Positions 1-6,764 of a DNA stretch of 25,485 bases are shown in pieces. The notes below the pieces were generated by a model. That model worked only from the letters and a program-made list of their open reading frames with translations. It made no database searches and was not told the origin of the DNA. Source of the DNA: a virus. Numbering within the stretch: position 1 is the first letter of the stretch; each line of letters begins with the position of its first letter. A program made the translations under genes and the position numbers. The DNA is taken from positions 1-25,485 of the IMG/VR virus record IMGVR_UViG_3300025543_000187; one strand, given 5' to 3'.

Positions 1-6
1 ACGTAC

Positions 7-354
7 TCATTTGTCGTAAGGATCCTTATAATCATTATCAAACTGCTTGTGGCGTAGATCTCCCCTGTACAGGTCGGGATCTTGATTAACATAATGACCA
101 GATGCCTCTTGATCTTGATGCTTAGCCTCTTCAATCTCAATCAACTTATCAATAAAATGCTTAGCCTTATTGAGATCTTGTATAGTGTAGAATGGCTGCT
201 TAGCTTTGAGGTAACATCGCTCAATATACTTAGTAGCGCACGCCTGGAAATAATTAAGACCGAGCCTAGACACCCTGTCCCAGTGCTCCTCACCACCAGT
301 CGTAGACTTATAATGATCCCCACCGATCTGAGTTTTATTAACTTTACTTGTCAT
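7..354 (-). CDS. DUF3310 family phage protein
   Basis: This 115-residue protein matches my recollection of the phage DUF3310 family. Near the N-terminus is IGGDHYK, then HWDRVSRLGLNYFQACATKY (about residues 24-43), then a helical stretch ending DLNKAKHFIDKLIE. The family is widespread in phages, often sits near nucleotide metabolism genes and is sometimes annotated as nucleotide-kinase-related, but I know of no firmly established reaction. The C-terminal 40 residues are charged and low in complexity. The ATG lies inside the end of the upstream HD-domain gene (11-base overlap), so the two are probably co-transcribed from the promoter at 868-896 and translationally coupled. Family assignment is fairly sure; function is unknown. 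Confidence 0.85.
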   Translation of the reverse strand: MTSKVNKTQIGGDHYKSTTGGEEHWDRVSRLGLNYFQACATKYIERCYLKAKQPFYTIQDLNKAKHFIDKLIEIEEAKHQDQEASGHYVNQDPDLYRGDLRHKQFDNDYKDPYDK

Positions 355-838
355 TAATCATCTCCTCAATAACATCAAATAACAATCTCTCGCGACCTTT
401 GAGAACCATTTGCCGAGCATAAGACATGTAAGTATCAAAGATCTTTTTTAGTTTAGTGTTCCCTAGGTTAACCTCAGTGGCACAGAAAATAGCTCCGGAA
501 GCAATGTCAGCTAATTTGAGTGTTCTTTTATCTTTTTCGTTTAGACTCGGAAACACTACACCTGCTTCACGCATAAGACTTTCCTCTAAGTCACTTACTT
601 GAGAGAGTATCCCATACTCTCTTTTAGCAGGACTAGGTATGTCTCCGGTTATATGTTCGCTCAGATCATGAAATAAAGCTGCCATCATTAAAGATTTACT
701 GGCGGTAATATCCATTAATAGGCACAGCATCGCAACATTATGTGAGTGATGACCGACAGTGTCTTGAGTGATGGTAGTGACGGTATGAAATCTTTTAACT
801 GCAGATCCGTCAATAATAAATTGAAGTGTCTTTTCCAT
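344..838 (-). CDS. HD-domain nucleotidase (YfbR-like 5'-deoxynucleotidase)
   Basis: The 164-residue product shows the HD phosphohydrolase metal set: H33 (in HHSHNVAM), H57-D58 (FHDLSEHITGDIPSPAK) and D111 (LADIAS). The sequence after the HD pair closely resembles the YfbR group, where the equivalent reads HDxSExxTGDxPxPxK. An early RFHT (16-19) also fits. YfbR removes the 5'-phosphate from deoxynucleoside monophosphates; E. coli YfbR is about 199 residues, so this is a compact phage version. The ATG has a good AAGGAG site six bases upstream and its own promoter (868-896), separating it from the hypermodification operon that ends at 900. It could shape the dNMP pool, for example by removing dTMP or dUMP; that role is inference. 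A dATPase of the DatZ kind is an alternative, but no PurZ is visible here. Confidence 0.85.
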   Translation of the reverse strand: MEKTLQFIIDGSAVKRFHTVTTITQDTVGHHSHNVAMLCLLMDITASKSLMMAALFHDLSEHITGDIPSPAKREYGILSQVSDLEESLMREAGVVFPSLNEKDKRTLKLADIASGAIFCATEVNLGNTKLKKIFDTYMSYARQMVLKGRERLLFDVIEEMINDK

Positions 839-867
839 TTAGTTCTCCTTTATAAGTTATGGAATAT

Positions 868-896
868 ACTATCGTTTATTTTACTACAAAAGGCAA
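868..896 (-). promoter_or_regulatory. sigma70-like promoter for the HD nucleotidase / DUF3310 genes
   Basis: On the minus strand this reads TTGCCT (-35), a 17-base spacer, then GATAGT (-10). It fills the 61-base gap between the thymidylate-synthase-like gene and the HD gene. The -10 box is weaker than at the other three sites, but spacing and position match. One intact ATAACT (855-860) follows, then the AAGGAG ribosome site. Confidence 0.6.
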
Positions 897-899
897 GTG

Positions 900-1871
900 T
901 TATTTTACTCGCCTCTCTAACCAATTACGAGTGGCTAATCTCCAGTCGGTAGCAGCTATATCGTCAACTATATGCATACCATCGCTTATTTTTTCTCTAC
1001 GCTCTTTATAAATTTGAGCCATAGGTACTGCCACTTGTTTAAAAAATGAATGTTTATAATCACTCGTGACACCTTGAAGATTACAAAACTTTTCACAGTC
1101 TTCTAAGAAAGCTGTCATATTCATATTGTCCATTATCGGGTACGCACTTACTGAGCCTGCATTATATGCGTCATGGTCTTTACTCGGAGGAGACTGTAAA
1201 AAATCTCCTATGTTATAAAGCTCAGTATATAAATGAAAGTTAACCGAGATTTGATTATACCGACCTACTTCTAAAGCTAATGACCTCGCAACAAACTCTT
1301 GCAGGAAACTGAAGTGAACTGCGTTAGCTCCGTAAGCTCCCCACCAAAGATCATTTGACCTGTTGAATACTGTCATCGTCAGCTTGTTGTCAATGACCTG
1401 AAATACTATCTGAGTATTGCAAGCCTTATCCAAAGTCTTTTTACATAAGTCATGTGAATCCCACATCTGCACAACAGCTTGGCGAGTATCAGGATCTTTT
1501 CTTAATAAGTCAATCACGTCAAGTAATTGATCATGACCGAAATGCTGCCTCCATCGCCAGCCATATGCAGCGTTGAAATCTATTTTATTATCAGAAAAGT
1601 TTGCCATGTTTTTATTGAATTGTTTGACAAACCTTACATCTTTACGACCTGCTATCATCCAAATAGCTTCCATCAGGTGGAAAATAGGATTAGCATCTCT
1701 TTGAGGATCAAACAGAACTCTCTCTTCGGGATGACGATAAGTCGTAGTTACTATCTCAGGATAAACCAGTGCAGGACCATTACGAGTCTGCTGAGGTTTC
1801 AAGTTAAGGACTTTAAACTTCCAGAAAATTTCTGAAAATGCCTCATTCACATTGTCAACTATTAATTCCAT
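900..1871 (-). CDS. Thymidylate synthase-fold enzyme, probable dUMP (or dCMP) hydroxymethyltransferase
   Basis: The thymidylate synthase fold is clear in this 323-residue protein. Visible are E68 (HLMEAIWMIAG), YGWRWR (103-108), DTRQAVVQMWD (128-138), catalytic C151 in ACNTQ, NRSNDLWWG (170-178), N183 and the HLY motif at 213-215. True ThyA proteins usually have PCH at the catalytic site. Here it is ACN, and RSND is followed by GAYGANAVHFS, which I associate with the phage hydroxymethylase-like subgroup that uses methylene-tetrahydrofolate without reduction. Next to a predicted 5-hmdU DNA kinase and amino acid transferase, a dUMP 5-hydroxymethylase is the best reading; plain dTMP synthase or dCMP hydroxymethylase remain possible. 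I chose the ATG at 1871 because it has GGAG seven bases upstream and sits one base after the upstream stop; a longer in-frame reading to 1919 lacks such support. Confidence 0.85.
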   Translation of the reverse strand: MELIVDNVNEAFSEIFWKFKVLNLKPQQTRNGPALVYPEIVTTTYRHPEERVLFDPQRDANPIFHLMEAIWMIAGRKDVRFVKQFNKNMANFSDNKIDFNAAYGWRWRQHFGHDQLLDVIDLLRKDPDTRQAVVQMWDSHDLCKKTLDKACNTQIVFQVIDNKLTMTVFNRSNDLWWGAYGANAVHFSFLQEFVARSLALEVGRYNQISVNFHLYTELYNIGDFLQSPPSKDHDAYNAGSVSAYPIMDNMNMTAFLEDCEKFCNLQGVTSDYKHSFFKQVAVPMAQIYKERREKISDGMHIVDDIAATDWRLATRNWLERRVK

Positions 1872-1872
1872 C

Positions 1873-2802
1873 TCAAAACTCCATCTCTGGTCTATACATA
1901 GTCTTAGGTTTTCCCTCACCTAAAACAGTTCTGGTATATTTACTGTACTCACACATGACATTTTGAACGTCATGTAAGGTAAGGTCAGTGATCTCTAAAT
2001 TAGACTTAATGTTTTCGTTAATACTCATAAGCTCGCTATTAAAATGATCCTGTGTCCAAGAAGCATAAGGACCTCTACCTAGCAAGTAATTCAAACCTTT
2101 ACTACTACCAGGACCGATAGGTGCGTAGCTGTAAAGGTCACTAGCCTTGGCCAATACAGCATCGCCATAAGTTAAATCAGCTGCAACCTGCCCAGCTATA
2201 AACGTGCTTATGCCAAAACAACCAGAGAGAACTTTTACAAAATCAGCTATTGAATTATGCTCAAAGAAAGAGCCATCAATATCATCTCCTATGTCAAGTG
2301 TAGGTTCAATAATATACCTCGCTAAAGATAGAGACTTGACTGATCCCACATCCTTTTTAGTGGGGTAGACCATGTAAGCTCCGGAGTAAACTTTCTTCCC
2401 ATTTAAGCTTTCTCTAAATTCTTCAATAGACTTAGAAAATTTAGCAGTGTTGAAGTCTCCCGCAGCTTGGAGTAATATACCTTCATTGATCAAGTGTTGT
2501 AGAGTCGGTGGCCAATTAACCAATCGACATATCAATAAAACGAACCATAAATCCTGCCTGTAATTTTCAGTAGGATAAAGATCTATCACGTTCTTAATGA
2601 TCCATTCACTAACTCGATCATCCTTTCTTCTAATGTTAGTAAACTTATATTTACTTAAAATAGGATCAAGAGTCAATGCACCGTTAAATCTATTTTCTTT
2701 AGCGATGCGCATAGCCTCTCGCTCCCACACAAAATAAAGTAATGCGTTCGTTGATATAACAGTATCTTTATCAGGCATGTTATACGGATTACTATCGATC
2801 AT
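1873..2802 (-). CDS. Putative DNA base hypermodification protein (5-hmdU DNA kinase helical domain / alphaGPT-pyrophosphorylase-like)
   Basis: The 309-residue product has the signature I associate with the helical domain of 5-hmdU DNA kinases and alpha-glutamyl/putrescinyl-thymine pyrophosphorylase-like proteins. It shows PILSKYKFTNIRRKDDRVSE (47-66), aromatic-rich helices (YRQDLWFVLLICRLVNW, 81-97) and a glycine-rich GPGSSKGLNYLLGR (about 230-243). Such proteins occur in phage operons that modify thymine in DNA. It may bind the flipped or hydroxymethylated base and work with the separately encoded P-loop kinase just upstream. That partnership is inferred from the 11-base gene overlap and from family knowledge. 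I chose ATG at 2802 (AGGA eight bases upstream) over an in-frame TTG at 2808, which lies too close to the ribosome site. The exact reaction is uncertain. Confidence 0.75.
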   Translation of the reverse strand: MIDSNPYNMPDKDTVISTNALLYFVWEREAMRIAKENRFNGALTLDPILSKYKFTNIRRKDDRVSEWIIKNVIDLYPTENYRQDLWFVLLICRLVNWPPTLQHLINEGILLQAAGDFNTAKFSKSIEEFRESLNGKKVYSGAYMVYPTKKDVGSVKSLSLARYIIEPTLDIGDDIDGSFFEHNSIADFVKVLSGCFGISTFIAGQVAADLTYGDAVLAKASDLYSYAPIGPGSSKGLNYLLGRGPYASWTQDHFNSELMSINENIKSNLEITDLTLHDVQNVMCEYSKYTRTVLGEGKPKTMYRPEMEF

Positions 2803-3373
2803 TTTCAAAGTCCTTTATTATTTTGAGTAATGGAGGATGAGTGTCAATATGACTTATGTCGACTACTGTTAAATCGGCATTAGTTAAATTTTTACGACAG
2901 TTTGACACACTCTTAAACTTGTCAATTAGATTTTTCGGGTTGAACTCTTTTTCATTACCTGCTTCTTTGCGTCGTCCGATAACTCTGTCTATACATTTAT
3001 CTTGAGGAGTGTCTAAGAATGCGTAAACAGTGCATCCTGTTTCCTCAGTCATTTGAGTAACTTTACCGCCCAAACCTGAAGCAGAAACTAAAGCACCCTC
3101 GTAGAGCACATGCCCATATTTATGAGCCTCTAATATTCTTTCAGCAATCGCGAGCTGAGTAGGCATACTATCAGTCCCCCCACAAACATTATCATATTTA
3201 CCGATAATATAAATAGGATTGTTTATACCGACTACTTTACAATCGATACCATAACCCATAATCTTATCATCTTTTTTCAAGATTGAGTGCGGGTAATCAT
3301 TTATAAACCTTCTAACAGCAGTCGTCTTACCACTACCGAATGTTCCTGATAATCTCAATATTATATTAGCCAT
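2792..3373 (-). CDS. P-loop kinase, probable 5-hydroxymethyl-dU DNA kinase
   Basis: The 193-residue protein has a Walker A loop GTFGSGKTT (10-18) at the N-terminus. It then has YDNVCGGTDSMPTQ (60-73), a Walker-B-like strand GHVLYEGALVSAS (87-99), FLDTPQDKCIDRV (119-131) and a lid-like RR at 134-135. The CGG-TD-TQ block and the YEG-LVS strand are what I recognise from phage 5-hmdU DNA kinases, which phosphorylate the hydroxymethyl group of 5-hmdU in DNA to create a leaving group. The gene overlaps its upstream neighbour by eight bases and its downstream neighbour by eleven. I chose the ATG at 3373, preceded by GAGGGGAG about ten bases away; an in-frame ATG at 3451 would add 26 residues that do not fit the usual family N-terminus and would overlap the transferase gene much further. 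Confidence 0.8.
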   Translation of the reverse strand: MANIILRLSGTFGSGKTTAVRRFINDYPHSILKKDDKIMGYGIDCKVVGINNPIYIIGKYDNVCGGTDSMPTQLAIAERILEAHKYGHVLYEGALVSASGLGGKVTQMTEETGCTVYAFLDTPQDKCIDRVIGRRKEAGNEKEFNPKNLIDKFKSVSNCRKNLTNADLTVVDISHIDTHPPLLKIIKDFENDR

Positions 3374-4373
3374 GTAAAAAATGCTCCCCTCGGAATGGTG
3401 TACCTGTGTTTGCAAATATAGCGGCATGTTTATTAATGTCAACCTTATCATTAGAACATTCGGCTCTAAGCCATGTCGGTAATAACTCAGATCTCATGTC
3501 CTTAAACTCTTCAACATCTAAGCCTTTTTCTTCTGCCCATTCAATACGTGACCACGCCATGTCAGCGTAAACTCCAGGATAACGTCTCCCAAAGAAATGA
3601 TTCTTGAAAGTACATAGATTGCTCTCAAAAGTAAAGTTACCTACGTTAGATACTTCGGGATTTAACTGAGAGTAACGATCTAAATAAGAACTCGCCGCAG
3701 TGTTCAGCCAATCACATATTTTAGAAAAGTCTGGATAATCGCCTGTGAAATCATTTTTCATACGCTTGTCCCAGACGTACTGATCAGCACCGTATAAAAA
3801 CATCATACCGTTACGATGAGATTTACTGCCTGATTTATCTTCAAATAATAAGTCATCACAGTCTGCACCGAATCCATTCAAGTATACGTATTCCAGGTAA
3901 CTAAATGCTGATAGCCTACCAAAAGAATCATACCCATCTCTGACCCTCTTCCACAGTGTTTGATAATTACCTGTGAGCATTTCCTCTTGAGACTTGAAAC
4001 CATCTAACAGGCTCGCATAAGACTTGATAGCTTCAACTGTATCTTTCTTTTGATATCTGCGGTCAGTGTCGTATTGCAGAGTTTCCCAGTTTTCATCAAA
4101 CCAATTAGTGAACCTAGTCAAAGCTGCCCCAGCAGGAGGCACCTCAGGAAGCTGCTCTAGGAGTCTTAATGATGTTATGGGGTTTTGGGTCATGCCATTC
4201 AAGAAAGCATACCAGAGACGCTGCTCAGTATCCCAGTTATAACGCTTAGCCAGTTCAGGCATGTACAAGTAAACTAATCCTGGCATAACACCATAATTTA
4301 AGTTTAAAGTGTAAAGCGCATCGAAGTATTTTGTTCGGTTTTCTCTCAACCGATAATCTATATCAGTTATCAT
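3366..4373 (-). CDS. Amino acid:DNA transferase-like protein (alphaGPT-pyrophosphorylase / ADDT type)
   Basis: The 335-residue protein resembles the transferases of thymidine hypermodification, which displace the phosphate on phosphorylated 5-hmdU in DNA with an amino acid. Family-like landmarks are QRLWYAFLNGMTQ (51-63), YDTDRRYQKK (101-110), GRLSAFSYLEYVYLNG (152-167) and the C-terminal-half block SHRNGMMFLYG (185-195). I recall this family from phages M6, ViI, SP10 and phiW-14; the match is from memory of motif order, not an alignment. The amino acid used cannot be read from the sequence. ATG at 4373 has AAGGA six bases upstream and lies two bases after the methyltransferase-like gene's stop. 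The last residues overlap the kinase gene's ATG, consistent with translational coupling. Confidence 0.75.
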   Translation of the reverse strand: MITDIDYRLRENRTKYFDALYTLNLNYGVMPGLVYLYMPELAKRYNWDTEQRLWYAFLNGMTQNPITSLRLLEQLPEVPPAGAALTRFTNWFDENWETLQYDTDRRYQKKDTVEAIKSYASLLDGFKSQEEMLTGNYQTLWKRVRDGYDSFGRLSAFSYLEYVYLNGFGADCDDLLFEDKSGSKSHRNGMMFLYGADQYVWDKRMKNDFTGDYPDFSKICDWLNTAASSYLDRYSQLNPEVSNVGNFTFESNLCTFKNHFFGRRYPGVYADMAWSRIEWAEEKGLDVEEFKDMRSELLPTWLRAECSNDKVDINKHAAIFANTGTPFRGEHFLHG

Positions 4374-4375
4374 AG

Positions 4376-5122
4376 TTATTCCTTTACTGGCTGTAAGCCT
4401 TTATAACCTTCTCCTGCTACAATCTTTTTAAATCTGACAGGAGAATATTCTAAGTTAGTAGGTTCTATTTTAATATAGAAACAGGTACCATGGTATGCCA
4501 TGGCAGTCACCCTATAACCATATTGTTCTTCAAAGTAATCGCTAAAGACTGTCGCATAACTCTCTCTATCATTAGAAACATCATGCCCTCTAGCAATTAA
4601 ATTAGGTACTGTAAAATGCCATCTACAGCTTGACCCATCAGTAATGATTATAGCTTCAGGTTCATGAGATATCATTCTTTCCATCTCAGTTCTCCATTTA
4701 CCATTACTGTGCTGTATCAATGTGAAAAATGGGAAGTCACAGACATAGATATCAGCTGGCATAACTCCGAGTCTTTCGTGGGCATCTTCTTTAGAGACTA
4801 CAACATTAGAATAATCAGCCATGCAATACTTGAGCTGATTAACACAGTCATCATCTAACTCTCCGATAAAATGATGCTGAGGTTTAACTACATGCTGTAA
4901 GGCAACCGAAAACACTCCGCATCCTCCGAATGGTTCTTGAATGACCGAAGCTCCTTTATGTTCGTTTAGAAGAAACTCCTGACATAAAACATTCTTTCCG
5001 GTTTCCTGCCAACGCTTATTAAGATATTGATAATAGCTGTAGTCGCCATCAGGCATCAACTGAGGCTCTCCTGGCAAAAGTTCAAAGTCATACTTTTCTA
5101 AAATTTTCCACTTGCTAGCCAT
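4376..5122 (-). CDS. SAM-dependent methyltransferase-like protein with DFPF motif
   Basis: The 248-residue protein has a Rossmann methyltransferase layout. Motif I is EPFGGCGVFS (63-72), an acidic strand end follows in GELDDD (87-92), an SKEDAHE segment lies at 110-116, and DIYVCDFPFF (124-133) sits where amino-methyltransferases carry [DNS]PP[YF]. The DFPF variant and the lack of a visible target-recognition domain make a classical sequence-specific DNA methylase less likely. It lies between a PLP enzyme and the amino acid:DNA transferase-like gene, sharing TAATG with the former. It might therefore methylate the amine or acid of a thymine adduct, or be a non-methylating derivative. GGAGG lies seven bases before the ATG. 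Fold is fairly sure; substrate is inference. Confidence 0.7.
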   Translation of the reverse strand: MASKWKILEKYDFELLPGEPQLMPDGDYSYYQYLNKRWQETGKNVLCQEFLLNEHKGASVIQEPFGGCGVFSVALQHVVKPQHHFIGELDDDCVNQLKYCMADYSNVVVSKEDAHERLGVMPADIYVCDFPFFTLIQHSNGKWRTEMERMISHEPEAIIITDGSSCRWHFTVPNLIARGHDVSNDRESYATVFSDYFEEQYGYRVTAMAYHGTCFYIKIEPTNLEYSPVRFKKIVAGEGYKGLQPVKE

Positions 5123-6075
5123 TAAGATGCCTCCGTATAAAATGGTCTAATAACATCTCTATTCGCAGCACTACCAACTATCCAAAACCCAGTGCTGTCA
5201 TCATAATCTAATGAGTTAGTCTCCCGCAGCCATCGCCACATCTTGGCTTCATAAGTTGGGTGAAAAGTTATATCTTCGTGAGTCTCCCCTGTAAACTTCT
5301 GCGAGTACGAGGCATAGTTATTAGAGTGCAAAGAATAATGCTTCCATTTGAAAGGCAGGTTCTTGTAGTCAACACCCATGATCTCTAACCTCTCTGCCAT
5401 CCAATCTCTTTTATCAGGACCTATTGCAATTGTAAATAATTCTTTTAAATTATTCGGGTTTCTACTCAAACCTAATACCACACTGGTGAGAGAGTTACAA
5501 GACCCAGCAGGTACGATTAATCTCTCAACATCATCAGGCATATTACTTGTTTGATGTGCACCTACTTCGTGAAACTTCTGAACATCTTCTGCGTCATATC
5601 TTTTATGCGGTACAGTGATACCATATTCTACGACAAGTGAAGTAGGCTGAGTCAGATCTGCAACTCTCTTTTGAATGATAGGATTATAAGGACCGTTCGC
5701 ATATTCAAATACCGCACCGAACCCTGCAGCAATCCTAGGATTGTCATGCGTAAGAACAGTATGGGGTTTGCTATAAACGACCTGTCTATTTTTGAGACCA
5801 TAATGAGAGCCCACGATGGCACTCATGCTCAGCTGAGGAGACTGAATAGAAGCTCCTGTGACTATGTGAGACTTACCCTCTTTGAAACGATTGACATACC
5901 ATATCAGCTGTCTCATTTTAGAACCATTAGGACCGCTATAACCGAGCGGTGCGAAATAGTCTTCTCTCTTGAACCACACCCCAGCTTTATTCTGCCAAGG
6001 AGTTAGAGTGGCCAAGTAGTTTTCCCACTTGACCTCCTCTCTATTTATCGCTAGCTTGTTAAACACGCTATCCAT
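5122..6075 (-). CDS. PLP-dependent enzyme, fold type II (tryptophan synthase beta / ACC deaminase-like)
   Basis: The 317-residue protein resembles the fold-type-II PLP family. WFKREDYFAPLGYSGPNGSK (34-53) places the predicted Schiff-base lysine at K53, as in the GNK of ACC deaminase and cysteine desulfhydrase relatives. TGASIQSPQLSMSAIVGS (73-90) corresponds to their substrate-carboxylate-binding AxQSNH helix. VPAGSCNSL (188-196) is the phosphate-binding turn. The usual SNH is replaced by SPQ, hinting at an altered substrate. PLP enzymes tailor amino-acid-modified thymines in known hypermodification pathways, for example by decarboxylation. Here the gene is embedded in that operon, overlapping its upstream neighbour by eight bases and sharing TAATG with the next. 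The reaction could instead be elimination or synthesis of the donor amino acid. Confidence 0.8.
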   Translation of the reverse strand: MDSVFNKLAINREEVKWENYLATLTPWQNKAGVWFKREDYFAPLGYSGPNGSKMRQLIWYVNRFKEGKSHIVTGASIQSPQLSMSAIVGSHYGLKNRQVVYSKPHTVLTHDNPRIAAGFGAVFEYANGPYNPIIQKRVADLTQPTSLVVEYGITVPHKRYDAEDVQKFHEVGAHQTSNMPDDVERLIVPAGSCNSLTSVVLGLSRNPNNLKELFTIAIGPDKRDWMAERLEIMGVDYKNLPFKWKHYSLHSNNYASYSQKFTGETHEDITFHPTYEAKMWRWLRETNSLDYDDSTGFWIVGSAANRDVIRPFYTEAS

Positions 6076-6556
6076 TACGCTTTAATCCTGACTGAGCTAA
6101 TTCAAATGTACGCTCGTTGATGGTTACAGATTCTCTAACCCCAGCCTTAGCAGCGGTGTAGAGCACTCGAGTGAGCCTGTCAACCTGAGCACCAGTGACC
6201 CATTTAGGATAAGCTTTCCAGAGCTGATGAACATTATTAAACATTCCTATTGATGAACCTTCAGTATCATAAACCATGATTGTGCGATCTAACTGAAGAG
6301 AAGAACTCATAGCCTGTCTCCTTGTCGGTACTTGAGGCTTGATAGGATCTTTACCATTAAGCGACTCTTTCAACTTAGTAGTAAGAGGTTCTGCAGTCTT
6401 ACCGTTCTGTTTAATAGTGATAGCAAAATCAGAAAGCTCCTGACACTTTTTAATGCCTGTGGCTTTATCACGAAACTTTTTAACTGGTTTCTCGCATAAG
6501 TTATTATAGAAAGCAACCAGCTCTTTAGACGACATTGTTTCAAATCCAGTATTCAT
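6068..6556 (-). CDS. Conserved phage hypothetical protein
   Basis: This 162-residue protein has a basic N-terminal segment, SSKELVAFYNNLCEKPVKKF, resembling a short helical motif seen at the start of various phage proteins with no function known to me. A Lys/Pro-rich linker follows (about residues 60-85). The C-terminal domain begins DRTIMVYDTEGSSIGMFNNV and ends with TINERTFELAQSGLKRNG. The basic character could mean nucleic acid binding, but no helix-turn-helix is obvious. It overlaps the PLP gene by eight bases and has AAGGAG seven bases before its ATG, so it is translated with the hypermodification genes and could be an accessory factor. That link rests on position only. Confidence 0.6.
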   Translation of the reverse strand: MNTGFETMSSKELVAFYNNLCEKPVKKFRDKATGIKKCQELSDFAITIKQNGKTAEPLTTKLKESLNGKDPIKPQVPTRRQAMSSSLQLDRTIMVYDTEGSSIGMFNNVHQLWKAYPKWVTGAQVDRLTRVLYTAAKAGVRESVTINERTFELAQSGLKRNG

Positions 6557-6558
6557 TT

Positions 6559-6762
6559 TTATTCTCCTTGTATTTCTGCGAGAGCATTATAAGCTTTATC
6601 GCAATATTGATATGTGTCGTTATAATCTGGCCAGATACCAGCTTCAACCATCTGGCAGTAATTTACTTGAGATCTGACCTCATATTCATAGTCTTCATTT
6701 CCTACTAGTCCTAAGACTAGCAGGAATGCTAAAAAACCTAAACCTATAAAAAGTTTGTCCAT
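6559..6762 (-). CDS. Small membrane protein with one N-terminal TM segment
   Basis: The 67-residue protein starts MDKLFIGLGFLAFLLVLGLVG, a membrane segment or uncleaved signal anchor. An acidic, aromatic-rich tail follows, including NYCQMVEAGIWPDYNDTYQY with paired cysteines (NYC and QYC). Similar short anchored proteins with a YC-MV-WPDY pattern are common in phages; their role is unknown to me. I chose ATG at 6762 because GGAG lies nine bases upstream; an in-frame TTG at 6777 overlaps that ribosome site. It stands two bases upstream of the 162-residue gene and near the beginning of the operon driven from 7140-7168. Confidence 0.6.
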   Translation of the reverse strand: MDKLFIGLGFLAFLLVLGLVGNEDYEYEVRSQVNYCQMVEAGIWPDYNDTYQYCDKAYNALAEIQGE

Positions 6763-6764
6763 TA

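Noticed and set aside
344-838. HD protein as a DatZ-like dATPase of a 2-aminoadenine genome
   Set aside because: No PurZ-like adenylosuccinate synthetase is present, and the HDxSExxTGDxPxPxK pattern fits YfbR; the neighbours point to thymine modification.
1872-1919. Longer N-terminus for the thymidylate synthase-like protein
   Set aside because: The extra 16 residues overlap the upstream gene, while the ATG at 1871 has a well-spaced GGAG and fits the usual family start.
4365-4379. Two AGTTAT units near the start of the transferase gene
   Set aside because: Spacing is nine rather than seven bases, they flank the start codon inside coding sequence, and no promoter precedes them; likely chance.
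4376-5122. Classical restriction-modification DNA methyltransferase
   Set aside because: No target-recognition domain or partner nuclease is seen, the motif is DFPF rather than [DNS]PP[YF], and the gene is embedded in a different pathway operon.
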